From Geminocystis sp. NIES-3709 (GTDB lineage Bacteria; Cyanobacteriota; Cyanobacteriia; Cyanobacteriales; Cyanobacteriaceae), in NCBI RefSeq assembly GCF_001548115.1, contig NZ_AP014821.1, forward strand, positions 1,863,262 to 1,927,261: 64,000 nucleotides of DNA, read 5' to 3'. Shown here piece after piece: positions 37,029 through 46,777 of this stretch (positions are counted from its first letter, which is position 1; every line of letters starts with the position of its first letter). A program made the position numbers and the translations under genes. The notes under the pieces were generated by a model that did not search any database, was not told where the DNA came from, and saw nothing but the letters and a program-made list of their open reading frames with translations.

Positions 37029-37470
37029 TAATTAAATGGAATCGGAGGAGTCTGAAGAAGTATCCAAAGTAAAGGGCTTTAAATGTTGTTTAATTTAAAA
37101 ACAATTAGTTGTAATTGAAGAATTATTCTAATAAAATAGCATTTACTTATTATAAACCACTACGCCGTTTTACCTCAGTTTATGACCTGGATAACCAGGT
37201 GGACACCAATGATTCTGTTTTCGTTTCCGAGTACTAACGCTCGGTTTACTGCTACGAGAACTCAATTAGTTTCCTTATAACTCAAGTATAGATCAAAAAA
37301 CTTGATTGGCAGTCACCAACGTAGTAGTCAATATTAGTAACTATGATAATGATTTACTCTTTTTTGAGCAACTATTTTTTTCCTTTACTCTTTACAAAAT
37401 GTTAGATTTGACCGTGCCTAATCGCTGTATTTTAGAGATAAAGACTTTTATAAAAATGAAATTGTAAGAT
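37029..37470. other. Divergent spacer between rimI and the Usp gene
   Basis: A 442-bp region holding promoters for both genes. I see no credible protein. Its centre (37181-37262) is less AT-rich than its surroundings and holds two hairpins, described separately. A 22-codon frame at 37399 has no supporting features. Confidence 0.45.
37181..37262 (+). ncRNA. Candidate structured RNA or regulatory element of unknown class
   Basis: ACCTGG-ATAA-CCAGGT (37185-37200) is a perfect six-pair hairpin with a four-base loop, and 27 bases later CCGAG (37227-37231) pairs with CTCGG (37240-37244) around an eight-base loop. The block stands out from the AT-rich spacer in composition. It lies about 210-290 bases before the Usp gene. 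I do not recognise a known riboswitch or small RNA, and the strand is a guess. Confidence 0.3.
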
Positions 37471-38313
37471 ATGTTAGATAAAATTTTATATGCAGATTCG
37501 GGAAATGGAAATACTCAAGAAATGCTCAAAACTTTGTTAGATATTCCTGCTTTTCAAAACAGTGAAATTACCATTCTCCATGTTATACCCCCTCAAGCGT
37601 CTGCGGATGCCTTAGCAGAAAAATGGGAAGAAGGCGGAAAAATACTATCAGATATCGTTAAAAATGTTAATATTAATCCCACTAAGGTTTCAACTATTTT
37701 AAAACAAGGTGATCCTAAAGACACGGTTTGTAATACGGCACTAGAGGTTAATGCTGATCTTATTTTAATGGGTTCGAGAGGTTTAAAACGTCTGGAGTCT
37801 TTCTTAGAAAATTCTGTGAGTCAATACGTCTTTCAATTAAGCGATCGACCTATGTTACTGGTGAAAGATGATATATATGTCCGTAAAATTAAACGGGTAA
37901 TGTTAGCCCTAGACAAATCAGAGTCTTCTGAATATGCCTTAGAATTAACTTTATATATGCTCAGAGACTATCGAGAAGCAGAATTATACCTAGTCAGAAT
38001 CAATCCTGATATGAGTCCTGATTTAGAACTATCGACGGCTGAAATGGCACAAAATCCTATTTTAGCTCCAGCTTTGATGAAAGCAAAACGTATGGGAATT
38101 AGCACTAAGTGTATTGTAAGTGGTGGCAGACCGGGCAAACAAATTTGTCAATTAGCTGAGGATAAAAACATCGATTTGTTACTATTAGGATCTCCCGATC
38201 GACGACCTTCTGTTGCCAAAAACTTAGTTGATTTAGATCGTTTATTAGGAACTTCTTTATCCGATTATATTCGAGTAAATGCAAATTGTCCTGTTTTTTT
38301 AGTCCGCAAATAG
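37471..38313 (+). CDS. Tandem-domain universal stress protein
   Basis: A 280-residue protein made of two UspA domains (about 1-132 and 142-280). The first has the nucleotide-binding ending GSRGLKRLESFLENSVSQY and the second a looser version, LLLGSPDRRPSV...GTSLSDY, suggesting ATP binding at least in domain one. Tandem Usp proteins respond to stress or starvation in many bacteria; the exact role is unknown. Upstream lies a long, partly structured spacer. Confidence 0.9.
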   Translation: MLDKILYADSGNGNTQEMLKTLLDIPAFQNSEITILHVIPPQASADALAEKWEEGGKILSDIVKNVNINPTKVSTILKQGDPKDTVCNTALEVNADLILMGSRGLKRLESFLENSVSQYVFQLSDRPMLLVKDDIYVRKIKRVMLALDKSESSEYALELTLYMLRDYREAELYLVRINPDMSPDLELSTAEMAQNPILAPALMKAKRMGISTKCIVSGGRPGKQICQLAEDKNIDLLLLGSPDRRPSVAKNLVDLDRLLGTSLSDYIRVNANCPVFLVRK

Positions 38314-38521
38314 CAAATTTAAGAAGACTAGGAGATAAGGAATTACTCATTAAAAAAATCAAGTCTCAACTGTTAACCGAACTTTTTTTGGTAGATTACC
38401 GTAATTTTGAAAAAACTAGACTTTTTAACAATCTCCTACAATAGAAGTTAAGCAGATTAAACGATCGAGCTAAAAAAACACAAAGCAATTTTAACAAACT
38501 TTGTATAGGAGATTAATTTTT

Positions 38522-39643
38522 ATGAATGGAAATATCAGAGTTGGAAGTTTATTTGGTATCCCCTTCTATATTCATCCCTCATGGTTTTTAGTCTTAGGAT
38601 TGATGACTTTAACCTATGGCACTGATTTAGCCTATCAAACAGGATTACCCGGTATCTTACCTTGGGTATTGGGACTATTCACCTCTTTACTTTTATTTTC
38701 TTCTGTTTTAGCCCATGAATTAGGTCATAGTTTTGTGGCAATGGCACAAGGTATCGAAGTTAAATCGATCACTTTATTTATTTTTGGTGGTTTAGCGGCC
38801 TTGGAAAAAGAGTCAAAAACCCCCGAACAAGCCTTATTAGTGGCGATCGCAGGTCCTTTAGTTAGTTTACTCTTATTCGCTTTATTTACCATCATTGCCA
38901 TCAATTTTCAGCTACCTCTTGCCTTTAGCTTAATAATCTCCTTACTAGCTACGATTAACTTTATTTTGGCAATGTTTAACATGATCCCCGGACTTCCCTT
39001 AGACGGTGGTAATGTTTTAAAAGCTATTGTTTGGAAAGTAACAGGCAATCCCCAAAAAGGCGTAATTTTTGCGGGAATGGTAGGACAATTTTTTGGTTGG
39101 ACAGCCATTATTATTGGTGCTTTAGGTACATTAAACGTCATCGGCTTTGGTAATTTTTGGACAGTATTTATCGGTTGGTTTTTATTACAAAATGCAGGTA
39201 CTGCCGCCCAATCTGCCAGAATTGAAGATAAATTAAATCACTACACTGCCGCCGATGCTATTTTACCTGAAAGCCCAGTGGTGAAAGACAGCTTAACCTT
39301 GAGAGAATTTGCCAATGAATATGTTATCGGGAAACAACAATGGCGTAAATTTTTAGTGACTAATGAAGAAGGTATTTTAATCGGTGTTTTGAATGTGGAT
39401 GACTTAAAATCGATCGGTACTTCTCTATGGAATGATACTCTAGTATCGGATTTAATGAAATCAAAAACAGAAGTAAAAACTGTCATTGATACCCTTTCAT
39501 TGTTAGAAGTAGTTAAACTAATAGAACAACAATCAGAACAAGAATTAACTGTAGTTAAAGAGAATGGTTTTGTGGTAGGACTAATTGAAAAACAAGCTAT
39601 CATTAAATTTTTACAATCTCAAATGACTACGGCAACCAGTTAA
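38522..39643 (+). CDS. Site-2 protease family metallopeptidase with CBS domains
   Basis: A 373-residue membrane zinc protease of the S2P/M50 family. HELGH (65-69) supplies two His and the catalytic Glu; the third ligand Asp161 is in the NMIPGLPLDGG motif. About six hydrophobic segments fill residues 12-225, followed by a cytosolic pair of CBS domains (about 250-370) that may sense nucleotides. S2P enzymes cleave membrane-embedded anti-sigma or regulatory proteins. The ATG at 38522 is preferred over an upstream start, as TAGGAG lies 12 bases before it. A heptamer array follows the stop. Confidence 0.92.
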   Translation: MNGNIRVGSLFGIPFYIHPSWFLVLGLMTLTYGTDLAYQTGLPGILPWVLGLFTSLLLFSSVLAHELGHSFVAMAQGIEVKSITLFIFGGLAALEKESKTPEQALLVAIAGPLVSLLLFALFTIIAINFQLPLAFSLIISLLATINFILAMFNMIPGLPLDGGNVLKAIVWKVTGNPQKGVIFAGMVGQFFGWTAIIIGALGTLNVIGFGNFWTVFIGWFLLQNAGTAAQSARIEDKLNHYTAADAILPESPVVKDSLTLREFANEYVIGKQQWRKFLVTNEEGILIGVLNVDDLKSIGTSLWNDTLVSDLMKSKTEVKTVIDTLSLLEVVKLIEQQSEQELTVVKENGFVVGLIEKQAIIKFLQSQMTTATS

Positions 39644-39661
39644 GCTGGTGAGAAGGGAAAA

Positions 39662-39703
39662 AGTTGACAGTTGACAGTTAATAGTTGATAGTTAATACTT
39701 GAC
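39662..39703 (+). repeat. Heptamer array, six units
   Basis: Six consecutive heptamers AGTTGAC, AGTTGAC, AGTTAAT, AGTTGAT, AGTTAAT, ACTTGAC start 19 bases after the site-2 protease stop. The units differ slightly but keep the seven-base phase. Confidence 0.85.
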
Positions 39704-39753
39704 CGTTATTAATTCCTAATTTCTAATTCCTAATTACTTATCAATCGATACCA

Positions 39754-40668
39754 GTGACCAATTATTATGCAATTTTGGGGGTAAGAAGGGATGCCACCCC
39801 AGAAGAAATAAAAAAAGAGTTTCGTAGTTTAGCAAGACGTTATCATCCTGACGTAAATCAGGGAGATGCTACTGCGGAAGAAAAATTTAAGCAGATCAAT
39901 GAGGCTTATGATGTTCTTTCCGATGATCAAAAACGTCAACTCTATGATAATCAACTCTTTGGCACTGCTAAACGTGGAATAGGACGTTCTAACGGTTTTA
40001 CACCACCTAAAAATTTTCAAGGTTTTTGGGATAATATCAGTTCCAATAATGGCAAAACCAGAATTTCTTCTAATCCTACTCGCCCCATCAGAGATTATAG
40101 TCCGGGTACTGTAAGAGAAGTCAAACCGATTACTCCCCGTTCTCAACCGAAAGATATTGAAGCTAAATTGGATTTACCTTTAGAAAAGGCTTTTTCAGGT
40201 GGTAGAGAAAGAATAAAGTTAGAAGATGGTCGATCGCTTGAAGTTGATATGCCATCAGGAATGTATCATGGTCAGAAAATTCGCCTTAAAGGGCAAGGTA
40301 TTCGAGGGGGAGATTTGTACTTAAAAATTTTAATTTCACCTCATCCTATTTTCCAATTACAAGGATCTGACATTTCTTGTGAAATTCCCTTAACTCCCGC
40401 AGAAGCTATTGTAGGAGGCTCGATCGAAGTACCTACCATCGACGGATTAGTTAAAATGAATGTACCAGAGGGAGTCAAGTCTGGACAAAGATTAAAATTA
40501 GCGAATAAAGGTTATCCTAACATTCGAGGAGAAAGAGGAGATCAATTAATAATTATCCAAGTGGTTGCACCTTCAGAAGTTACCGAAGCCGAAAAGAAAT
40601 TATACGAACAAATCAAGGAAATTGAGCAATTTAAACCCCGTCAAAAACTCATAAATTATTATAAATAA
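39754..40668 (+). CDS. DnaJ-family co-chaperone without zinc finger (CbpA/DnaJ2-like)
   Basis: A 304-residue Hsp40. The J domain (1-70) has HPD at 31-33. A Ser/Pro/Asn-rich linker (about 75-130) replaces the usual Gly/Phe region, and two C-terminal peptide-binding domains follow (about 130-295) with [14 protein letters not shown] and [18 protein letters not shown]. The CxxCxGxG zinc fingers of canonical DnaJ are absent, so this is a type II/CbpA-like protein. The start is a GTG giving [10 protein letters not shown], the standard family start. It is preceded by the heptamer array of the upstream gene. Confidence 0.93.
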   Translation: MTNYYAILGVRRDATPEEIKKEFRSLARRYHPDVNQGDATAEEKFKQINEAYDVLSDDQKRQLYDNQLFGTAKRGIGRSNGFTPPKNFQGFWDNISSNNGKTRISSNPTRPIRDYSPGTVREVKPITPRSQPKDIEAKLDLPLEKAFSGGRERIKLEDGRSLEVDMPSGMYHGQKIRLKGQGIRGGDLYLKILISPHPIFQLQGSDISCEIPLTPAEAIVGGSIEVPTIDGLVKMNVPEGVKSGQRLKLANKGYPNIRGERGDQLIIIQVVAPSEVTEAEKKLYEQIKEIEQFKPRQKLINYYK

Positions 40669-40834
40669 TCGATCGTCAAATTTTGATACACTTTATTACA
40701 ATTATTAATACTATTTGGGATTCCCTCTCTTGCTCAATAATTTTATTTTGAATAGAGGTGAGAACGAGTCGATCTAATTGATTGTATGCAAGATAGTGAT
40801 CAAATACGCTAAAATTTCTAAGGAAACAATTAAT

Positions 40835-40918
40835 GCAGGACTGGCGGAATTGGCAGACGCGCTAGATTCAGATTCTAGTGTTCGCAAGGACTTCCGGGTT
40901 CAAGTCCCGGGTTCTGCA
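40835..40918 (+). tRNA. tRNA-Leu (anticodon CAG)
   Basis: An 84-nt class II tRNA. The acceptor GCAGGAC pairs with GTTCTGC with discriminator A at 40918; the anticodon stem CTAGA/TCTAG encloses TTCAGAT, giving anticodon CAG (codon CUG); a long variable arm and the T arm CCGGGTTCAAGTCCCGG follow. The CCA end is not encoded. It sits 32 bases before ispD on the same strand. Confidence 0.97.
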
Positions 40919-40950
40919 TCTTAAATTTTTAGTACGTTAGTTTGCAGATT

Positions 40951-41634
40951 ATGTATTTATTAATTCCAGCGGCAGGAATGGGCAAAAGAATGGGAAGTCC
41001 TCAAAATAAATTATTATTGACTTTAAAGAATAAACCTTTATTAGCATGGACATTAATCGCAGCTAATGAGTCAAAAAGTATAGAATGGGTTGGAATTATG
41101 GGGCAATCTTACGATTTTCCATTATTTGAGGACATTATCACCCTAGTTAACCCTTCTAAACCTGTTAAATTAATTAAAGGGGGAGATACTAGACAAGAAT
41201 CTGTCTATAATGGCTTACAAGCATTACCTAACAACGCGCAAAAAGTGTTAATTCATGATGGAGCAAGATGTTTAGCTACTCCTGAATTATTCGATCGATG
41301 TGCTGAAACTTTATTACATTCTCAAGGATTAATAGCCGCTATACCGGTTAAAGATACCATCAAAATAGTTAATCACGATCGAATAGTCACAGATACTCCT
41401 CCAAGGGAAAATTTATGGGCGGCTCAAACTCCTCAAGGTTTTGATGTACAACTATTAAAAGAGTGTCACGAAAAAGGATTAAGTTTCGGTTGGGAAGTAA
41501 CGGATGATGCTGCATTGTTGGAAAAATGTGGTTTTCCCGTAAAAATAGTTGAGGGTGAAGAAACTAACCTAAAAATAACAACTCCTATGGATTTAACGAT
41601 CGCAGAATTTATTCTCAAAAATTTAAGATACTAA
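40951..41634 (+). CDS. ispD: 2-C-methyl-D-erythritol 4-phosphate cytidylyltransferase
   Basis: A 227-residue enzyme that joins CTP to methylerythritol phosphate, the third step of the MEP isoprenoid pathway. The nucleotide loop PAAGMGKRMG, GGDTRQESVYNGL, VLIHDGARCL and the C-terminal TDDAALLEKCG motifs are all in place. An in-frame TTG three codons earlier is ignored; MYLLIPAAG is the expected N-terminus. It follows tRNA-Leu closely and might share its transcript. Confidence 0.96.
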   Translation: MYLLIPAAGMGKRMGSPQNKLLLTLKNKPLLAWTLIAANESKSIEWVGIMGQSYDFPLFEDIITLVNPSKPVKLIKGGDTRQESVYNGLQALPNNAQKVLIHDGARCLATPELFDRCAETLLHSQGLIAAIPVKDTIKIVNHDRIVTDTPPRENLWAAQTPQGFDVQLLKECHEKGLSFGWEVTDDAALLEKCGFPVKIVEGEETNLKITTPMDLTIAEFILKNLRY

Positions 41635-41826
41635 GACACAATAAAATGTAAAGATCTTAATCCTCATAAAAACTTTTTCAGCAAACCTTAAATTCACTGT
41701 TCATTTTGTCTTGAAAATAGCTATTATTAAACATATAGTTAGTGTTTAGTGACTGTTGAGACCAAAATGCTAACTGCGATACTATTTTTTCCATTGTTTA
41801 GAGTCGAAACTTCTTGAGAAAAAGCT

Positions 41827-44800
41827 ATGATTACCAGTGAACAAGCCAGTCAAAACCAAAAACTCTACAAACAGACACTAATACGTCTCGGCGAGATGTT
41901 AAAAATCCTCAAGGAAGGAGATAATAGCCGTAATCGAGAACATATCAAATCCCATTGTGATTTTTTGTCTATTCAAGGAAAAAAACTAAATCTTTTTGGT
42001 TGGGTAGAAGTGATGGAAACGTCAAAAATGGCAATTCTAAATCCAGAAAATGATTATGACTCTACGACTAAATTAATTATTAAAGAAATCAAAAAAGCCG
42101 GAGAATATCTGGTAAAAAATGAAATTAATTCTATTTTTGTCGGAGATAGTTTACAAGTTTTAGCACCTAACGCTCGATCGAGATTGATGGATTTAGAAAC
42201 AGTCTATATCGATGCCGCAGAGATCAAAATGGCTCAAGAAGAAGCATATAATCCTACTCCTACTCTTCAAAAAGACTTATGGCGAGAAACGAACATCGAC
42301 TTTAATCCCCCCATTCCTGAACCAGTACAATTAGAAAACAACGATTCTATTCCAGATGATGAAGAAGATAGTGATATATTCTTTGCTGATTTAGGACTAT
42401 CCGATGATGATAGTTTACTTGATGATTGGTTAGATGATGATTCTTTTGCTGATGAAAATCAACACATTAGCGCCGTATTTGTGGGAGAAGAAGATTTTAA
42501 TATTCCTGTTCAAAATTCTGATGATGATGATCTAAGTAATTTATTTGATGACAATGACAATGAACATCAGTCGATCGATCAATGGACAGATGACAAAGAA
42601 ATTAGTCATCATGAAAATTCTGATGATTGGGAATTTTTACTAGATGAAGATCAAGATGAATCTGTTATCATTTCTGCTCATAGTGAAATTGACGAAGTGT
42701 CTGATGATTTAGAGGATTTATTTGACGACAATCCTTCGCAAGAAAAATATAAAGTAACAATTATTCAAGAAAACTTTGATGGGGATGATCTAGATGATTT
42801 ATTTACACAAAGCGTTAGAAGTACAGTTATTATTGATGATCCTCAAGCTGAATTAGAAGGTATTTTAAATAATCTTGATGATTTAGAAATAGAAGATGAT
42901 TTTCCCAGTACTGGTACTTTTAATACCTATCAAATCTTACAACCTGTTAAACGCAAACAACCCCATGTTCTAGTTTATGATGATTTTGAAGACTTAAATA
43001 CTCTACTCACTAATAATTTTCAGTGGATAGAATCTCAAGACATATTTTCTGATTTAGAATCGATTATTTTCAATTCCGTTATTAACTATTATGATGATCA
43101 GGCTGATTTAGAAAAACTGGTTAATTCCTCTCGTCGTAATGTAGAAGAAGTTAATTGGCAAGAGTTAAGCAATATTGTGGAAGATTTACCAACAAAAGAA
43201 TTTTCTAGCAATAAAAAAACTACCAAAAATCAAGACACTCTCAGTGGATTAAGTGATTTAGATCAATTATTGGCACAAGCAGGACAAGTTAGCGGTAAAC
43301 AAAAACAAAAATGGACTCGTCCTCAAAATAATCTCCCCGCCAAAACTCAACCCAAAATATTTGAGCAAAGTATGAGGGTATCGGTTAAACAACTAGATAA
43401 CTTAAATAACCTCATCGGGGAAATGGTTGTTCGTCGTAATCGTCTTGAGGAAGATCAAGATAAATTAAGACAGTTTTTAGAAAATCTTCTCTCTCATGTA
43501 CAGAATCTCAGTGATGTGGGAGCAAGAATGCAAGATACCTATGAAAGAAGTTTGTTAGAAGGTGCTTTGATTGATAGTCGTAAAAAAAATGAAGCCACCG
43601 TAAAAGCCCAATTAGCAAGAGCAGAAAGTCGATCGCAAAGTGGTGTCGGGCGATCAGAATCTACCTATTTCGGAAATAGTGATAATGGAGGCACTACAGA
43701 AAACAATAAATTTCAACCTCCAGAATTAGATGAACTCGAATTAGACCGTTTTACGGGATTTCACCTCCTGGCACAAGATATTTTGGAGTTGATTGTACGG
43801 GTGAGAGAGTCAACTTCTGATATTCAATTCCTTGTGGATGAAACAGATCAATTAGGCAGAAATTTGCGTCAGGTGACAACTCAGCTTCAAGAGGAAATTA
43901 ACAAATCTCGCATGGTTTCTTTTTCTCAAAATGCCGATCGTCTTCCTTTACCCATTCGTAAAATTGCTGAAGGATATAACAAGCAAATTAAACTCAAGGT
44001 AGAAGGTAGAGAAGTATTAATCGATAAAATGATTCTTGAACATTTATGGGATCCTCTTTTACAAATTACCAAAAACTGTGTAACTCATGGTATTGAACTT
44101 CCCGAAGAACGAGAGTCGATCGGAAAACCTCCTATGGGTACAATTACTGTAAGAGCCTTTTTACAAGGGCCTCAAACGGTTATATCGGTATCGGATGATG
44201 GTGCAGGAATTGATCCTCAAAAAATTAAGAAAAAAGCAATTCAAAACAAATTAATAACCCCTGCTCAAGCTCAAAATCTCAAAGATCAAGATATTTACGA
44301 ATTTCTATTTCATGCAGGTTTTACCACCAAAGAAAAAGCCGATAGTCACGCAGGTAGAGGTGTTGGTTTAGACATTGTTCGGACTAAATTAAACGAAATC
44401 AGAGGAAGTGTAACTGTTGATTCCACCCCCGGTATGGGTACAACTTTTACTATCCGTTTACCGCTTACCCTAAGCATTGGAAAAGCACTATGTTGCATGA
44501 ATGATAATACCCGTATTGCTTTTCCCATCGATGGAATTGAAGATACCAAAGATTATTCTGCTAGTGAAATTAAAGTTAATGCTCAAGGACAAAAATGTAT
44601 TCTTTGGAAAAATACTCTACTTCCCTTCCGTCCTCTTAGTACTTTGATGAATTATAATCGTCAAATTACTCGAAGTATTATATATACTAGCAATGCTCAA
44701 GACGAAACAATCCCCATCGTTATTTTGAGAGGTGGCAACAATTTATTAGCCATTCAAGTAGATCAAGTATTAGGCCAAGAAGAAATCGTTATTAAACAAA

Positions 44801-45846
44801 TTTCTGGCCCTTTACCTAAGCCTAAAGGTATTGCAGGCGCTACGGTACGCAGTGATGGTATTGTTATGGCGATCGGAGATGTAATCGAGTTAATTGAAAT
44901 TGCTCAAGGTAATTTAAGCACTAAAGTCCATGTGGATATGCCAGAAGGTTTCCAATACGATCGTACTGTTTTTGCTGAACCTGTCAAAACTCAACCATTA
45001 ATCTTAATCGTAGATGATTCTATCACCGTTAGAGAAATGTTGTCGATGAGTTTAAGCAAAGCCGGTTATCGATTTGAACAAGCCAGAGACGGACAAGAAG
45101 CATGGCAAAAACTTCGATCGGGCTTACCCTGTGATATTGTATTCTGTGATATTGAAATGCCTAGAATGAACGGTTTAGAACTCTTACAACATATACAAGA
45201 AGATCCTGAACTAAATCATATTCCCGTAGCAATTTTATCTTCTCGTGGTGCAGAAAAACACCAACGAATCGCCGCCGAATTGGGCGCTTCCGCTTATCTC
45301 ATTAAACCTTATGTAGATTCAGATCTTCTTGAGTCAACCAAAAAAATGTTGGAAGGAGAAGTCTTATTAACAGGTAGTACAAAACAACCTAAACTAAAAG
45401 CTAATAAATCAACCTTGCCTCCTCAACAACAAAGTACTTCTACTGGAAAGAAAAAAACTAAATCGTCTCCTATGGTTTTAATTATTGACGATTCAGTGGT
45501 AGTAAGGGAAATGCTATCTATGACCTTTAAAAAAGCTGGTTATCAAGTAGAACAAGCTAGAGATGGTCAAGACGCATGGGATAAGGTGGTCGATGGTTTA
45601 CCCTGTGATCTCCTATTGTGTGATATTGAGATGCCTCGTATGAACGGTTTAGAATTGTTAGCAAAAATGCAACAGGACGAGAATTTATCGAAATTACCTG
45701 TGGCAATGGTAACATCCCGTGGGGCAGAAAAACATCGTAAAATTGCGGCCGATTTGGGTGCTAAAGCCTATTTTACCAAACCCTATTTGGAGGAAGAGTT
45801 ATTAAATGCGGCCCAAAAATTAATTAAAGGAGAAGTGTTATTGTAA
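41827..45846 (+). CDS. CheA-like hybrid kinase with two receiver domains (PilL-C type)
   Basis: A 1339-residue signalling kinase. The N-terminal 110 residues resemble a degenerate HPt domain without a visible HxxKG phosphoacceptor site; then a very acidic Asp-rich linker (about 170-370); the dimerisation helix MRVSVKQLDNLNNLIGEM (about 517); an HATPase_c domain with N-box KNCVTHGIE, DDGAGID and GRGVGLDIV; a CheW-like domain (about 910-1030); and two receivers with phosphorylatable Asp1108 and Asp1266. Similar cyanobacterial proteins govern type IV pilus phototaxis. The two receivers are closely similar and probably arose by duplication. The lost HPt suggests that it works with a separate HPt protein. 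Confidence 0.9.
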   Translation: MITSEQASQNQKLYKQTLIRLGEMLKILKEGDNSRNREHIKSHCDFLSIQGKKLNLFGWVEVMETSKMAILNPENDYDSTTKLIIKEIKKAGEYLVKNEINSIFVGDSLQVLAPNARSRLMDLETVYIDAAEIKMAQEEAYNPTPTLQKDLWRETNIDFNPPIPEPVQLENNDSIPDDEEDSDIFFADLGLSDDDSLLDDWLDDDSFADENQHISAVFVGEEDFNIPVQNSDDDDLSNLFDDNDNEHQSIDQWTDDKEISHHENSDDWEFLLDEDQDESVIISAHSEIDEVSDDLEDLFDDNPSQEKYKVTIIQENFDGDDLDDLFTQSVRSTVIIDDPQAELEGILNNLDDLEIEDDFPSTGTFNTYQILQPVKRKQPHVLVYDDFEDLNTLLTNNFQWIESQDIFSDLESIIFNSVINYYDDQADLEKLVNSSRRNVEEVNWQELSNIVEDLPTKEFSSNKKTTKNQDTLSGLSDLDQLLAQAGQVSGKQKQKWTRPQNNLPAKTQPKIFEQSMRVSVKQLDNLNNLIGEMVVRRNRLEEDQDKLRQFLENLLSHVQNLSDVGARMQDTYERSLLEGALIDSRKKNEATVKAQLARAESRSQSGVGRSESTYFGNSDNGGTTENNKFQPPELDELELDRFTGFHLLAQDILELIVRVRESTSDIQFLVDETDQLGRNLRQVTTQLQEEINKSRMVSFSQNADRLPLPIRKIAEGYNKQIKLKVEGREVLIDKMILEHLWDPLLQITKNCVTHGIELPEERESIGKPPMGTITVRAFLQGPQTVISVSDDGAGIDPQKIKKKAIQNKLITPAQAQNLKDQDIYEFLFHAGFTTKEKADSHAGRGVGLDIVRTKLNEIRGSVTVDSTPGMGTTFTIRLPLTLSIGKALCCMNDNTRIAFPIDGIEDTKDYSASEIKVNAQGQKCILWKNTLLPFRPLSTLMNYNRQITRSIIYTSNAQDETIPIVILRGGNNLLAIQVDQVLGQEEIVIKQISGPLPKPKGIAGATVRSDGIVMAIGDVIELIEIAQGNLSTKVHVDMPEGFQYDRTVFAEPVKTQPLILIVDDSITVREMLSMSLSKAGYRFEQARDGQEAWQKLRSGLPCDIVFCDIEMPRMNGLELLQHIQEDPELNHIPVAILSSRGAEKHQRIAAELGASAYLIKPYVDSDLLESTKKMLEGEVLLTGSTKQPKLKANKSTLPPQQQSTSTGKKKTKSSPMVLIIDDSVVVREMLSMTFKKAGYQVEQARDGQDAWDKVVDGLPCDLLLCDIEMPRMNGLELLAKMQQDENLSKLPVAMVTSRGAEKHRKIAADLGAKAYFTKPYLEEELLNAAQKLIKGEVLL

Positions 45847-45850
45847 AAAA

Positions 45851-45867
45851 ATAGTGAATAGTGAATA
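45851..45867 (+). repeat. Short heptamer array (ATAGTGA)2.4
   Basis: ATAGTGA, ATAGTGA and ATA follow four bases after the stop of the CheA-like gene. It is the shortest of the six arrays and uses the same unit as the array after ahcY. Confidence 0.7.
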
Positions 45868-46052
45868 ATTATTACCTTTCCCACTTCAAGGGAACATTTG
45901 TTGTTTATTATTTATCATTAGTTATACTTTTAAAGAATAATTTTGGGTAAAGATAGCATTATGAATGATATTCATTTTTCTTTTATCAAGGGGAAGTGTG
46001 TAAGTCTGAAATCAAATTATGAGCTTCAATAGTATATTTGGAGATAAATCCC

Positions 46053-46739
46053 ATGTTAAAAATTCAAAGCAAATCAGTTATTTTCGTTAGCTTATTTATG
46101 GCGATCGTGCCTTTTGTTGATATTTTTTCTTCAGTAAAAGCGATCGAATTTCCCAATGCACCAAAAAGAGAAGCACCTCAAAGTACTGCGGCAGGAGGAA
46201 GAAGAGGAGGTTGTGTGAGTGGCAATATTCCTATTATGCCTTTAACTCCTAGCAAAGATAATTCTGTGAAAACTGTTTCTCCTCAACCAGAATTTTTTGT
46301 TTATATTCCCCCAACTAAAGCTAAATTTGTGCAGTTTGTTCTAAAAGATGAGACAGGCAACACTTTAGATAGTCAAGAAATGGGTATAACTGAAGGGGAT
46401 CAAGTTGTAACTATAAATGTAGGAGAAAAAGTTAATTTAGAAACAGACAAAAAATATACTTGGGAAATATCATTAATATGTAATCCGATGATAATCAATA
46501 CCAGTAATTACACTAAAGGAATAATAGAAAGAGTATCTTTAGAAGATAATGTTAAAAAAGAACTATTAGCAAATAAAGACATCGTCAAACAAGCGGAAAT
46601 TTATGCTAATAATAATATTTGGCAAGATACAATCTCTTTAGTGGCTAGTGTCAAAGAATCTCAACCTCAACAGTGGGAAGAATTGTTAACATCAGTGGGA
46701 TTGGAAAATTTGGCTGACAAAAAATTAATTAATCAATAG
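46053..46739 (+). CDS. DUF928 exported protein
   Basis: A 228-residue protein of the cyanobacterial DUF928 family. It has a signal peptide (cleavage near VKA-IEFP, about residue 30), then the family features APKREAPQSTAAGGRRGGC and a beta-rich domain with PEFFVYIPPT and FVQFVLKDETG. The C-terminal part is helical. Function is unknown; members often sit beside CHASE2 or filamentous haemagglutinin-type genes, which is not the case here. The ATG at 46053 has GGAG ten bases upstream. Confidence 0.88.
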   Translation: MLKIQSKSVIFVSLFMAIVPFVDIFSSVKAIEFPNAPKREAPQSTAAGGRRGGCVSGNIPIMPLTPSKDNSVKTVSPQPEFFVYIPPTKAKFVQFVLKDETGNTLDSQEMGITEGDQVVTINVGEKVNLETDKKYTWEISLICNPMIINTSNYTKGIIERVSLEDNVKKELLANKDIVKQAEIYANNNIWQDTISLVASVKESQPQQWEELLTSVGLENLADKKLINQ

Positions 46740-46777
46740 ATGAATGATTAATAATTAAAAAATAAAAAACATTTCTA

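Noticed and set aside
37181-37262. tRNA or known riboswitch
   Set aside because: No cloverleaf, T-arm motif or conserved riboswitch core could be drawn; only two simple hairpins remain.
37399-37467. 22-codon frame just before the universal stress protein gene
   Set aside because: Too short, with no ribosome site or conserved feature; probably leader sequence.
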